From NCBI GenBank assembly GCA_003488005.1, contig DNND01000080.1, forward strand, positions 1,280-56,303: DNA of 55,024 nt. The letters run 5' to 3'. How positions within the stretch are numbered: position 1 is the stretch's first letter; every line of letters begins with the position of its first letter. This document shows positions 43,601-51,220 of this stretch, piece by piece. The stretch comes from Blastocatellia bacterium. Lineage in GTDB: Bacteria > Acidobacteriota > Blastocatellia > Pyrinomonadales > Pyrinomonadaceae. The notes beneath the pieces were generated by a model that worked only from the letters and a program-made list of their open reading frames with translations, did no database searches and was not told the DNA's origin. A program made the position numbers and the translations under genes.

Positions 43601-46555
43601 ACCAAGCTCGCGTTTCTGAGCGATCGGAACGGCGGCGTTCAAATCTTTACGATGAATGCCGATGGCACAAACGTGGTCCAAATAAGTGATAACTCGATGG
43701 ACCACTACACGCCCACCTGGTCGCCTGATGGAAATCGCATTCTCTTTGAGGGTGACAATGATCTTTTCATTGCCAATGCTGACGGGACGAATTTGATCAG
43801 GTTGAGTAACACACCGGGTTTCGAAGCGAACACCGACTGGTCGCCGGATGGATCGAAGATCCTTTTGACGTCGAATCGGGACAATCTCGCCTCTGGTGCA
43901 AATGGGTATGAGTTGTACGTAATGAATGCTGACGGCACCAATATCGTGCGGCTCACGAACAACACCGTTCTTGATAATTGGGGCCGATGGTCTCCTGACG
44001 GAACAAAAATCATCTTCCACAGCAGGCGCAACGGCGACCCCGCCGAGATCTTTATCATGAACGCGGATGGATCCAACCCGGTGAATCTAAGTAACAACCT
44101 CGCCCAGGACACCCTTCCTTCACTTTCTCCGGACGGCACCCAGGTCGCGTTCACAACCAACCGTGACGGCAGGAATGAGATCTATTCGATGAATGTCGAT
44201 GGTAGTGGCGTTACGCGGCTGACAAACACAGCAAACGAGATCGAGAGCTTCGCGCGCTGGCAACCGGTCCAGCAGAAGCAAAACCAAACCATAACTTTCG
44301 ACGCGCTCGCCAATAAGACTTACGGCAACGCGCCATTCACTGTTACCGCGACGGCTTCGTCAAACTTGCCGGTTACTTTTAGCGTAGTTTCGGGCCCGGC
44401 AACTATCGCCGGCAATATGGTCACGCTTACGGGCGCGGGCCCGGTGACAATCCGAGCAACTCAAGCCGGCGACAGCACCTACAACTCCGCGACCGCAGAC
44501 CGAAGCTTTACTGTTTCGGCGGCGCTGCTGAGCGTAATCGCCGACAGCAAGACGAGAGTTTATGGCGCCGCGAATCCGACCTTAACAGTTCATTATTCGG
44601 GTTTCGTGAACAATGAAAATCCCGGTGTGCTAGCCGGTTCGCTCTCAGTTAATACAACCGCCAATCAGAGTAGCGGGATTGGCAGCTACAACATCACTCC
44701 GATTGGCTACACCTCAAACAACTACACGATTCAATATGTTGATGCCACGCTAACAATTGATCAGGCAGCGACAACTACGGCGAGCGGTAATTACAGCTTG
44801 CTCGTGCCGGGCAACGTGAACCTGTCAGCTCAAGTGACGCCCGACGCGCCTTCTACGCAAGATTTAGTAGGCGGCACGGTGACATTTGTAATTCGTCAGG
44901 GAACGACGACGGTTGGTACCGTGACCTCCGGTCCGGTTTCAAACGGGCAGGCAAGTGCGAACTTCAACATTGCAAGCGCCGGAGCTTACACAATTTATGC
45001 AAGCTACAGCGGCACCGCCAACTATTTCGGCAGCACCGGAATAGCAAGTCTAACGGTAGGTAACGCCAATCCGATTCCGAGTGTTACCGGAGTGACACCC
45101 GACTCTGCTGTTAAGAAGCCGACCGAGACCGGGCAGTTTACGCTGCTCATCGATGGCAATGGATTCATGTCCACGCTGAACGGCGATCCGGCAAACTCGA
45201 GTGTGGATTGGTACGACCCAACTACGGGCCAGCACACAGTTCTGGCACTGACTTCAACTACCGGAGTACAGATTCAAGCTGTAGTTCCATTCACGCTCAT
45301 TCGCGACGGTAAAACTGTAGAGGTCAGGATTAACAATCCGGGCCCAGGCGGCGGCACGTCCAACGCGCAGCCTTTCTTCATCACCGATACAACTGCGACC
45401 GTAACGAGCGCTGACACGGTTATTCCTAATCCGACAACCGGAAACGCTTCGACTACTTCGGTCACACCGTCGGGCGCGGTTCTGTCGGCGGAAGCATCAA
45501 GCGGCGGCAGTGCGGGCAGCGGGACGCTCACCGTGGCCCAGTACAGCGCAGATCCTATCGGCACGAACTCTTCGCCGAACAGTTCTGCTTTTAGTACTGC
45601 GGAAGGTACTGGTTATTTCGATGTGTACGTTGCTCCAGGCAGCAGCTTCACATCGTTGACTCTTGAGTATTCCAACACCGGAGGCACCGCGCTCTACTGG
45701 TGGGACGGAGCAGTCTGGGCGCCCGCTTCAAATCAAAGCTACAATCCAACCACGGGAACCATCACCGTTACTGTGACGACGAGTAGCTCGCCGAGCATCG
45801 CACAGCTCACTGGAACTGTCTTCGGCGTCGCAACGGGACCGGCAATTAATTCAATTGTTGTTACACCTTCGGCAACAGTGGCATTGGGAAGCGGCGCGAT
45901 TACGCTTAACGCTCAGTTTAGTGATCCGGGCGGCGGTGGACCGTACACTGCTCAAGCGAACTGGGGCGATGCGCAAATCACGAATCTCAACGTGAGCGGT
46001 ACGACGCTTACCGGCGTGCACTCCTACACAGCGGCAGGCACCTACGCGATCACCGTCAGGGTTTCGCGCGGCGACAAGTTCGGCACTTCAACCTTCTCTC
46101 CGTTGGTTGTCTTTGACGCCAGCGTCGGCTTCCTGACCGGAGGAGGCTGGTTTAACTCGCCCTTAGGAGCGCTGCCGGCCCAACCCGGATTTACCGGCAA
46201 GGTTCAATTTGAATCAAGCGTCAAGTACGAACCGGGAACGGTAACTCCAACCGGCCTGACGAAAGTAAGTCTGCCGTCCCGGGAGTTTAGATCGACAAGC
46301 TTCTCGTCACTGTCAATAACCGGATCGAGAGTTCTGGTTTTTGGCACTGGAACAATCAACGGCTCGGGCAGTTACAGATTCCTGCTGAGCGGAATTGATG
46401 GGAAGTTGGAGGGCAAGAAGCTATCCGACAAGCTGCGGGTCAGAATCTGGAATCCAGCGGGCGGCGCCGTTATCTATGACAGCCAACTGGACGCCATGGA
46501 CGGCGCTGCCGCAACCGTCGTTCTCGGCGGCGGCAACATCACGATTCATAAATAG
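37685..46555 (+). CDS. Giant secreted mosaic beta-repeat protein
   Basis: This 2956-residue protein starts at the ATG at 37685 behind AAGGAG; the signal-anchor is VRIVIVLASLLSLSGLTTLV. Approximate order: an N-terminal domain seen before SBBP repeats (LPLSFEVNRGQTDVRVNYLA, 55-290); SBBP beta-propeller repeats (290-400), with blades opening like YSTYFGGAGFDSANGIAV; a BNR/VPS10-like block (405-720; FKSTDSGANFG and YKSVDGGSTW); SBBP again (722-1068); DUF11 (1070-1185); CSLREA-like CTLREAINAAN (near 1215); a parallel beta-helix (1240-1800); Calx-beta (1800-1918); PD40 TolB-like propeller (1920-2195; MNADGSNRVNLTNS); MBG-type domains (2200-2358); Ig-like and IPT/TIG (2360-2570); PKD (2718-2808); and a C-terminal beta domain. 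It carries no sorting motif I recognise. It likely acts at the cell surface or is released, in adhesion or polymer binding; no catalytic residues are evident. Confidence 0.85.
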   Translation: MFQITPLSSKSVRIVIVLASLLSLSGLTTLVRRSRSNTSAPAALRQRDSERQSKQKIAYGQLPLSFEVNRGQTDVRVNYLARGSGYSLFLTPAEAVLALNSSSDHEITDEDAGLRRHIQRRSSGSVDTAAAKSVLSMKVIGASTVARVSGEERLVGKSNYFIGKDPRKWQRGVANFARVKYQAIYPGIDLVYYGNQRQLEYDFVVQPGSDPRRIALAFEGADQITVDDNGELVLKLAGKEIRQHKPLVYQDINGTRQEIASRYALKENHQISFELGSYDLTKPLVIDPVLVYSTYFGGAGFDSANGIAVNSSGEAYITGTTASLNFPGTPVQKVAADVSDAFVVKLNSAGTAVLYASYFGGDNRDFANAIAVDSSGNAYVTGSTHSYNFPTAGTPFQAAKTGGNPLFKSTDSGANFGAGVAGGNASGLTTASVSAIAVHPTNPSLVFATPAIGASVYKSVDGGSTWTFSGAGLPDDFMNDITFNSADPSQMYAAANGNSFGTPAGGVYRSTDGGNNWSQTSITQTMNTVISGASGVIYAGGFDGLGVWKSIDGVNWSNTIVGDVEADGDADGFGFAVSNIIVDPANSQVIYVGTDAGGIWKSTDGGASFAMQLLNAPGYVSDHSLSIDSSNTLFAVVDGQLQKGTGGGSSWTIVSTPVTAGGFATSTLCVGSSLYLGTSQNGIFKSINSGVTWSPTSLTTNNIHGLVAAASASNQIYAEVLAGSDGFVAKFSPNGSTLVYSTYLGGSRPGSAFIPGENPLGIVVDSAGNAYVTGSTNSIDFPLQDPIQATFGGLQDVFVAKLNSTGSALSFATYLGGSINDAARGIALAPNGSIYVAGNTGSPDYPLANAAQSTYGGAGNDGFLTRLNPSGGSYSIGFSTFAGGPGGDVVRGVATDAAGNAYIAGNTNSIGLATAGVVQPARAGQNDGFVAKYDQNGARSYLTYLGGSLQDFAMSIAVDPSGNASVAGYTASSNFPQVNSLQAFGGGTCGALNCNDAFVVRLNATGTARAFSTYLGGSSNDQAFGIALDASNSVYVAGLSSSTEIKPGAIQGTNGGGSDAFITKLASVPDLSVNMTDSPDPVGVNSILRYTATVTNAGETNLTGVMLSDTLPANTSYVSATSSQGTCNGTSVVTCPLGNLSLGQTVTITILVKPSVASPISNTVSVNANESEPNMVNNSSTQATTVTAGTTYTVNSTADASDGACAALGTGNGCTLREAINAANSSVGVDTIRFNIPAGDAGFNGSVFTIRPLSPLPALTDSGTTIDGATQTSFNGNTNVAGPEVVINGGLMGFSAPFGGGLNVSSSGNHIHNLVINGFNNTGISITGAGATGNLVTGCFLGTNAAGNGAAPNSFDGITVSQGASNNVVGGITLVDRNLIAGNSRNGITILFAGTNSNFVLGNIIGTDITGTTALGNGSEGVQIGPAANGNLIGGTNAGARNLISGNGGDGVGIIDPSSAGNQVQGNFIGTNAAGGAAVGNGGSGVQIRNSGTNTIGGMTSGSGNLVSGNHFNGVEVLGGSNNRIQGNIIGSNLLMSASLPNSNGVALGVFLGAGATNNIIGGDDDDDGILDGVVNAGNKIFGNQSDGVVVFSAFDNGVNAISSGNTIQGNLIGGSALLMNSNNGISLHGATNNLIGGLTAGAGNTIAFNAAFGVVLTCPTLNGITVCSVGNQILSNSIYAHNNAPGIALLQNAGNFANNNQSAPTLFNVGVNGGSANFGGKLTSTPNSNYRIQVFSNDNCNPSGNGEGQRLVATTTASSDGSGVAFFSVNGAAQIGEFITATATDINTNNTSRFSPCMQAVPYQSGTLQFSLANYAVTEGAGNALIVVTRSGDNSGSASVQYTTSDGSAVAGSEYTPASGTLSFAAGDNFKSFVVPISDDGVVEPVKSLNLALSNALGSATLGTQTSATLSIADNDPAPQAGNVGKIAFQSVAVGGDGAADIFVMNADGSNRVNLTNSPESEEQPAWSPDGTKLAFLSDRNGGVQIFTMNADGTNVVQISDNSMDHYTPTWSPDGNRILFEGDNDLFIANADGTNLIRLSNTPGFEANTDWSPDGSKILLTSNRDNLASGANGYELYVMNADGTNIVRLTNNTVLDNWGRWSPDGTKIIFHSRRNGDPAEIFIMNADGSNPVNLSNNLAQDTLPSLSPDGTQVAFTTNRDGRNEIYSMNVDGSGVTRLTNTANEIESFARWQPVQQKQNQTITFDALANKTYGNAPFTVTATASSNLPVTFSVVSGPATIAGNMVTLTGAGPVTIRATQAGDSTYNSATADRSFTVSAALLSVIADSKTRVYGAANPTLTVHYSGFVNNENPGVLAGSLSVNTTANQSSGIGSYNITPIGYTSNNYTIQYVDATLTIDQAATTTASGNYSLLVPGNVNLSAQVTPDAPSTQDLVGGTVTFVIRQGTTTVGTVTSGPVSNGQASANFNIASAGAYTIYASYSGTANYFGSTGIASLTVGNANPIPSVTGVTPDSAVKKPTETGQFTLLIDGNGFMSTLNGDPANSSVDWYDPTTGQHTVLALTSTTGVQIQAVVPFTLIRDGKTVEVRINNPGPGGGTSNAQPFFITDTTATVTSADTVIPNPTTGNASTTSVTPSGAVLSAEASSGGSAGSGTLTVAQYSADPIGTNSSPNSSAFSTAEGTGYFDVYVAPGSSFTSLTLEYSNTGGTALYWWDGAVWAPASNQSYNPTTGTITVTVTTSSSPSIAQLTGTVFGVATGPAINSIVVTPSATVALGSGAITLNAQFSDPGGGGPYTAQANWGDAQITNLNVSGTTLTGVHSYTAAGTYAITVRVSRGDKFGTSTFSPLVVFDASVGFLTGGGWFNSPLGALPAQPGFTGKVQFESSVKYEPGTVTPTGLTKVSLPSREFRSTSFSSLSITGSRVLVFGTGTINGSGSYRFLLSGIDGKLEGKKLSDKLRVRIWNPAGGAVIYDSQLDAMDGAAATVVLGGGNITIHK

Positions 46556-46578
46556 GACTGACGACAGCACACAAGCAA

Positions 46579-46617
46579 AAGGCGCGAGTAGGAATGCAAC
46601 AGTCCTGCCCGCGCCTT
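46579..46617. terminator. Bidirectional hairpin between the giant gene and HU
   Basis: AAGGCGCG (46579-46586) pairs with CGCGCCTT (46610-46617), extended by AGGA/TCCT. On the minus strand the stem is followed by TTTTGCTT, a good terminator for the HU gene. It should also stop plus-strand transcripts. Confidence 0.6.
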
Positions 46618-46653
46618 CTAGTCTTCAGCAAAGTTCGCCGAGTCCAACTCTTA

Positions 46654-46968
46654 TTAGAAATCCAAAATTTCCGAATCTGCATCCACTGCAACTTCGCCAT
46701 CGTCGCTTACCTGCAGATCTTTTCCCGGTTTGAAACGAATTGTCTTGCCGGAGGGAATCGCAACTTCTTCACCGGTGCGGGGGTTGCGGCCGACGCCGCG
46801 CTTTCGTGGTTTGACAACAAAGACACCAAATCCACGCAGCTCGATTCGCTCGCCGCGCGTGAGTGCTTCCTTCATCGAATGAAAAAGCGCATCCACCGCC
46901 TGCTCAGCTTTCATCTTGGGAACTCCGGTCTTTTCCGCTACGCGGTTGATGATGTCCAGTTTGATCAC
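46654..46968 (-). CDS. HU/IHF-family DNA-binding protein
   Basis: The 104-residue histone-like protein has LDIINRVAEKTGVPKMKAEQAVD, the helical dimer part, then LRGFGVFVVKPRKRGVGRNPRTGEEVAIP, the beta-arm with the conserved RNPRTGE that inserts in the minor groove. The C-terminal extension of about 12 acidic residues (SDDGEVAVDADSEILDF region) goes beyond normal HU. It compacts and bends DNA. The start is GTG (46966-46968) with GGAGG nine bases upstream. Confidence 0.9.
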   Translation of the reverse strand: MIKLDIINRVAEKTGVPKMKAEQAVDALFHSMKEALTRGERIELRGFGVFVVKPRKRGVGRNPRTGEEVAIPSGKTIRFKPGKDLQVSDDGEVAVDADSEILDF

Positions 46969-47546
46969 GCCTAAGCCTCCGTTCGCGTCTCAATGGGAGA
47001 ATTTTTCGAGCCGAACTTGCAGGCAGCGATGATAGAGAGCGGTAGCGAAGACTGTCAACTGTTTGCAGCCAGTGAAGCGTGCGCTTTGGAAATGCTTTGA
47101 ACTATGGCTCTCAGCGCCAAAGGCGCGAAATGCGAGAGCCTGGGGCATCGCCCCAGGGAAATGCAGGCAGTCCTAACAGCGCTGAAGGCGCGAAATCTCC
47201 GGAGGGTGAACACTTCTGGTGGCAGTTCAATGTAGTAACCTCGTAACTCTTTATGTCGCGCCTTCGGCGCTCTCTATCGGGAGGCGACCTGTCCTGGGGC
47301 GTTGCCCCAGGCTTTCGCATTTCGCGCCGTTGGCGCTTTGTTGAGCCGTCCCATCCAAACCAGAACACTCCCAATCAATGGATTCGGAATAGCACTGTTT
47401 TCGTCGCAGGTGCAACGGCGGATTCGCAATTCCTCCTGTTGATTGATAGCGCGCGTGTTGTTTGACAAGCAAACTACCGAAAGCTAACCTCAAGCGTGTT
47501 GTTATGAACGCTTTGAATCGGAGGAAAAGCCGCCAAGGCAGCTTCA
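46969..47546. other. Long divergent gap with palindromic repeat
   Basis: These 578 bp separate HU and lepB. The centre (47113-47337) is a long inverted repeat. The flanks should hold both promoters. I see no credible gene; open frames in the region come from the repeat. Confidence 0.6.
47113..47337. repeat. Long inverted repeat, AGCGCCAAAGGCGCGAAAT family
   Basis: Arms 47113-47157 and 47293-47337 pair at 42 of 45 positions. Each arm holds small internal palindromes (CCTGGGGC/GCCCCAGG and GCGCC/GGCGC). Within the 135-bp spacer, GCGCTGAAGGCGCGAAAT and TCGCGCCTTCGGCGC form a second inner pair. It is probably non-autonomous mobile DNA. Confidence 0.8.
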
Positions 47547-48251
47547 ATGTTAGGAATTAGAACTCGCCGGCCGCCGCCCTTTGGTGGCGTTCACCAGAAC
47601 GATGACAAAGATATTCAGGTTCATCGACCTGAAGAGGCCTCCCGGCAGGGTCTGTGGGCCGAGGGTCGTTTGCTGCTGCGAGATCTGATATTCGCATTGA
47701 TGATTGCTGCGCTGGTGGTCGTTTTTGTCGTCCAGCCCGTCAAGGTGGAAGGCACGTCGATGCTGCCGCGATTGCACGACGGTGAACGCATTTTTGTTAA
47801 CAAGCTGATCTATTACGACGAGTATCGCTGGGCGCCGAAGATCGAGCGCGGTGATATCGTAGTTTTTTGGTATCCGGACGATCCCTCCAAGAGCTACATC
47901 AAGCGAGTTGTCGGGCTACCCGGCGACACTGTCGAAGTACGCGAAGGCGTAGTGCGCATCAACGGTAGCGACCTCGACGAATCCTATCTTGATCACAAAT
48001 ACAATCTGTCACCAAAGAACCAGGCGCCGGTTTACGTGCGGCCGAATTATTATTTTGTGATGGGTGACAATCGCGACAATTCTTACGATTCGCGCAGTTG
48101 GGGGCTGGTGCCGAAGAAATACATTTACGGCAAAGCGTTGTTTCGCTATTGGCCGATATCCGCGATCAGCGTCATTCATCATGAGGATATCTCTTCGCCG
48201 CCGCCCACGGCTTATCATCCATCTCTGGAACCAACAAACGTCGAGCGCTAA
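47547..48251 (+). CDS. lepB: Signal peptidase I
   Basis: The 234-residue membrane protease has one transmembrane helix (about 46-63), the catalytic Ser71 in VEGTSMLPRLHDGE and Lys119 in SYIKRVVGLPGD. The C-terminal box GDNRDNSYDSRSWG is also present. It removes signal peptides from exported proteins on the periplasmic face. The N-terminal 40 residues are polar and cytoplasmic. AAGG lies eight bases before the ATG. The gene for the membrane TPR protein follows after 28 bp, probably in the same operon. Confidence 0.95.
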   Translation: MLGIRTRRPPPFGGVHQNDDKDIQVHRPEEASRQGLWAEGRLLLRDLIFALMIAALVVVFVVQPVKVEGTSMLPRLHDGERIFVNKLIYYDEYRWAPKIERGDIVVFWYPDDPSKSYIKRVVGLPGDTVEVREGVVRINGSDLDESYLDHKYNLSPKNQAPVYVRPNYYFVMGDNRDNSYDSRSWGLVPKKYIYGKALFRYWPISAISVIHHEDISSPPPTAYHPSLEPTNVER

Positions 48252-48279
48252 GCGCTGCTGCTGGAATTGAGAAATTGAA

Positions 48280-49623
48280 GTGAGTGCACTTGACTGGTTA
48301 CGGCTGGCCCTAATGATTTTCTACGCACCTCTTCGCGGACTGCGGGAAGTGCGCGATCGGGCGCCACTCGCCGCCGTCGGCTTTCTGGCCTTCCTCAGTC
48401 AATTGGCTTACCACACAGTGACGCAGTTACTGTCTGGGAACAGAAGCTTTTTATTTGGTGGACCAGGCGCGGTGCTGCGTCTGCTCTTCCAGGCGACGCT
48501 TTCGCTTTTATTGATTGGTATCATCCTCGTTCCCTTGATAGCGTTTGTGGCCAATGTCTTTGAACGTCGCGGGCGGTTCGGTCTGCTGCTGCAACAGGAA
48601 TTCGCGTCGCTGGCATCGACATTTCTCTACGCCCTGGCGCTTGCCAATTTGATCGCGATACCAATCTCGCTTTTCTTTCACTTCAGCGGAATTCAAGCCT
48701 CTTATGTGGCGCAGTCTTTTCAGTCGGCAGCGCAAGTTGAAAATCTATTTCGCTTACCGGATGACTTGCGCGCTCAATTGCAGTTGGCGCTGCGCGATCC
48801 GCAGGTCGTCGCCGCCGGGCTGTTCCGCACCGTAAAACTGACACTCTTCTTTGTTGCGGCCATTTGTGCGGTGCGTGAAGTTTTCCGTATCACCGTGCTG
48901 CGGGCGATTGCTATTTCCGTAATCGCGATGGTGCTGGTTGTATTCATCTCGCCATTGTGGGTTTTGCTGCTAAGCCCAATTTTGGCGTCCCCGTTCCTAC
49001 TCATAATTCTTTTTCTGCTAATCCGCGGCTACGTAAGCAATGTCACTCGCTCGCAACGCGCGCGCGAATCATTCAAACAAAACCTGGAAGCAGCGACCCT
49101 GAACCCGGCTGACGCTTCGGCGCATTACAATCTCGGCCTGATCCACCAGCAGCGCGGCGAGCTGGAAGCGGCACGGGAACGATTCGAGCGTGCCATTCAG
49201 ATTGACGACGAAGAGATCGACGCGCATTACCAACTCGGTCGCATTGCGCGTGCCCAGAAAAGATTTGCCGATGCCATCAAAAACTTCGAACAAGTGGTGG
49301 CTCGTGACCGGTCGCATAGCCAGCACGAAATTTGGCGCGAGGTTGGCGCGACCTACATTGCCGCCGAACAGTTTGAAGACGCTCGCAATGCACTCGAACA
49401 ATTTCTCGAGCACCGCCCGTCCGATCCGGAAGGGCTTTACCTGATGGGACGCGCGCATGCCGGTCTCGGCCACCGGCGCGAAGCCGCGAGCTCGATGCAG
49501 GCCTGCATCGATGCTGTGAAGACTGCGCCTGCTTATAAGTATCGCGCGGACAAGCGCTGGCTAAACGAAGCGCAACAGTTCCTCAAGGGTAACAGGCAGG
49601 AGCCGGTCAGCAGTCGGCAGTAA
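48280..49623 (+). CDS. Polytopic membrane protein with C-terminal TPR repeats
   Basis: The 447-residue protein has about six membrane segments in residues 25-255 (for example LLIGIILVPLIAFVANVF, FVAAICAVREVF and FISPLWVLLLSPILASPFLLII), arranged like Yip1 or YIPF-type proteins. It then has four TPR units from about 265 (ASAHYNLGLIHQQRGELEAARERFERAI and following). The TPR part is predicted to be on one face of the inner membrane for protein binding. I do not know the function. The start is GTG at 48280. The last residues (PVSSRQ) are encoded by a repeat of the CAGCAGTCGGCAGTAAGCAG type, so the native C-terminus may have been altered. It follows lepB. Confidence 0.7.
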   Translation: MSALDWLRLALMIFYAPLRGLREVRDRAPLAAVGFLAFLSQLAYHTVTQLLSGNRSFLFGGPGAVLRLLFQATLSLLLIGIILVPLIAFVANVFERRGRFGLLLQQEFASLASTFLYALALANLIAIPISLFFHFSGIQASYVAQSFQSAAQVENLFRLPDDLRAQLQLALRDPQVVAAGLFRTVKLTLFFVAAICAVREVFRITVLRAIAISVIAMVLVVFISPLWVLLLSPILASPFLLIILFLLIRGYVSNVTRSQRARESFKQNLEAATLNPADASAHYNLGLIHQQRGELEAARERFERAIQIDDEEIDAHYQLGRIARAQKRFADAIKNFEQVVARDRSHSQHEIWREVGATYIAAEQFEDARNALEQFLEHRPSDPEGLYLMGRAHAGLGHRREAASSMQACIDAVKTAPAYKYRADKRWLNEAQQFLKGNRQEPVSSRQ

Positions 49624-49631
49624 GCAGCAAA

Positions 49632-49735
49632 AAAGTCCAAAGTCCAACGCCAAAACCCAAACCAGAATCCCATGTCCATGACAACATGCTCGCCAGCTAA
49701 ACAGACTTTGGACTTTGGATATTGGACTTTGGACA
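49632..49735. repeat. AGTCCAAAGTCC repeat upstream of carA
   Basis: AAAAGTCCAAAGTCC near 49632 and GACTTTGGACTTTGGATAT/GGACTTTGGAC at 49705-49735 form an inverted pair, the same family as 23037-23122. It separates the TPR membrane gene from carA and ends just before the carA ribosome site. Confidence 0.75.
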
Positions 49736-49748
49736 ACAAGAAGGCCCC

Positions 49749-50864
49749 ATGCTGAAAAAGCTTCAACCAGCATTATTAGCGCTCGAAGATGGCGTCACTT
49801 TCCGCGGACGGTCGTGGGCGGCGGAGGGCGAGAGCACCGGCGAGATGGTCTTTAACACCTCAATGACCGGTTATCAGGAAGTGCTGACCGACCCGTCCTA
49901 CGCCGGCCAGATTGTTTGCATGACCTATCCGTTGATTGGCAACTATGGTGTGAACAGCGAAGACGCAGAATCTTCACGGCCCTGGGTTGAAGGGTTTGTG
50001 GTGCGCGAAGCCGCCCGCATGGCTTCGAGTTGGCGCGCGCGCGAAACATTGGATGCCTATTTGAAGCGCTGGAACATCGTGGCGATCGAAGGCATCGACA
50101 CGCGCGCGCTCGTCAGACACATTCGCGACAAAGGGGCAATGCGCGCCTGTCTTTCAACTACGGATCTCAACGAAGAAAGTTTGGTGGCAAAAGCCCGGCA
50201 GTCGCCGTTGATGGAGAATCGTGAACTGGCAAGCGTGGTTACGACCGAAAAACCTTATGAGGTTAAGGCCGAAGGTGACGAATTATTTCACGTCGTCTGT
50301 TACGACTTTGGCGTGAAGCGGAATTCATTGCGCGAGCTGGCCGCTCGGGGTTGTCGCATAACCGTCATGCCCGCCGCAACATCATCCGCTGAAGTGCTGG
50401 CGCTCAAGCCGGACGGAATATTTCTTTCGAATGGACCAGGCGATCCGGCGTCAATGGATCGAGAAGTGGAACAGATTCGAAATTTGGTGCAGACGTCGGT
50501 ACCGACGTTTGGCATTTGTTTCGGTCATCAGTTGCTGGGCCGCGCGTTTGGCGGCAAGACGTTTAAGCTGGTCTTTGGACATCGTGGTGGCAATCAACCG
50601 GTGCAAGACTCAGCCGACGGCAAGGTAGAAATCACTTCTCACAACCATGGCTTCGCGGTCGAGGCCGATTCGCTGCCTGCGGATGTTGAAGTCACGCACG
50701 TCAATCTCAACGATCGCTGCGTTGAAGGCATGCGCCACAAGACATTGCCGATAATTTCAGTCCAGTATCATCCTGAAGCCGCGCCCGGCCCTCACGATGC
50801 CGCTCATCACTTCCAACGTTTTATCGATCTGATGGAAAATCACAACACACCAACTCATTCTTGA
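49749..50864 (+). CDS. carA: Carbamoyl-phosphate synthase small subunit
   Basis: The 371-residue subunit has an N-terminal domain (ALLALEDGVTFRGRSW and NTSMTGYQEVLTDPSY) and a class I glutamine amidotransferase domain with the nucleophile in FGICFGHQLLG (near Cys257) and the His-Glu pair in YHPEAAPGPHD. It releases ammonia from glutamine for CarB, feeding arginine and pyrimidine synthesis. AGAAGG lies just upstream of the ATG at 49749. carB is not next to it in this window. Confidence 0.96.
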   Translation: MLKKLQPALLALEDGVTFRGRSWAAEGESTGEMVFNTSMTGYQEVLTDPSYAGQIVCMTYPLIGNYGVNSEDAESSRPWVEGFVVREAARMASSWRARETLDAYLKRWNIVAIEGIDTRALVRHIRDKGAMRACLSTTDLNEESLVAKARQSPLMENRELASVVTTEKPYEVKAEGDELFHVVCYDFGVKRNSLRELAARGCRITVMPAATSSAEVLALKPDGIFLSNGPGDPASMDREVEQIRNLVQTSVPTFGICFGHQLLGRAFGGKTFKLVFGHRGGNQPVQDSADGKVEITSHNHGFAVEADSLPADVEVTHVNLNDRCVEGMRHKTLPIISVQYHPEAAPGPHDAAHHFQRFIDLMENHNTPTHS

Positions 50865-50944
50865 AAGAGTTCTTGCAGCCTACAAGAGTTTTGAGTTACC
50901 CCTTATCTCTTGTTGCAGCAACGGTCAGGTGGTATAAGAAAATC

Positions 50945-51181
50945 ATGTCTATAAAACCCAAGACGGTGGAGGGAATCTACCGCGACGGAAAGGTTGAGTT
51001 GCTCGAAAAGCCCGCGAGTAGCCGAGGCTCGGGTAATAGTCACCTTTTTAGATGAAGGAGCCGTCAACCTTTCAGACCGCGGAATTGACGAAGCAGAAGC
51101 AGCTAACTTGCGAGCACGACTAAGCGCTTTTGCTGAAGACTGGGAATCTCCTGAAATGGAAGTTACGATGCGGCGCTATAG
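50945..51181 (+). pseudogene. DUF104-like antitoxin gene with two frameshifts
   Basis: The start SIKPKTVEGIYRDGKVELL resembles DUF104 (AF2212-like) antitoxins. The frame is lost after EKP at a CCC run near 51009-51012; dropping one C restores PRVAEARVIVTFLDEG. A second break near 51163 is repaired by adding one T, giving SPEMEV then YDAAL and stop TAG at 51179-51181. With both corrections the protein would be about 79 residues, a normal size. No PIN toxin follows. It is probably an inactivated gene, although sequencing errors at homopolymers cannot be ruled out. Confidence 0.65.
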
Positions 51182-51220
51182 ACCCGCCCTAAAATTTAAT
51201 GAGCCGTTCCCCTATCGCAC

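Noticed and set aside
43550..44020. Minus-strand open frame inside the giant gene
   Set aside because: It is antisense to TolB-like repeats; the repeat pattern makes the antisense frame look regular.
47111..47547. Several small open frames between HU and lepB
   Set aside because: They arise from the inverted repeat and lack ribosome sites or recognisable sequence.
50945..51181. Programmed ribosomal frameshifting
   Set aside because: There is no slippery heptamer with a downstream structure, and two independent shifts are needed, so mutation or error is more likely.
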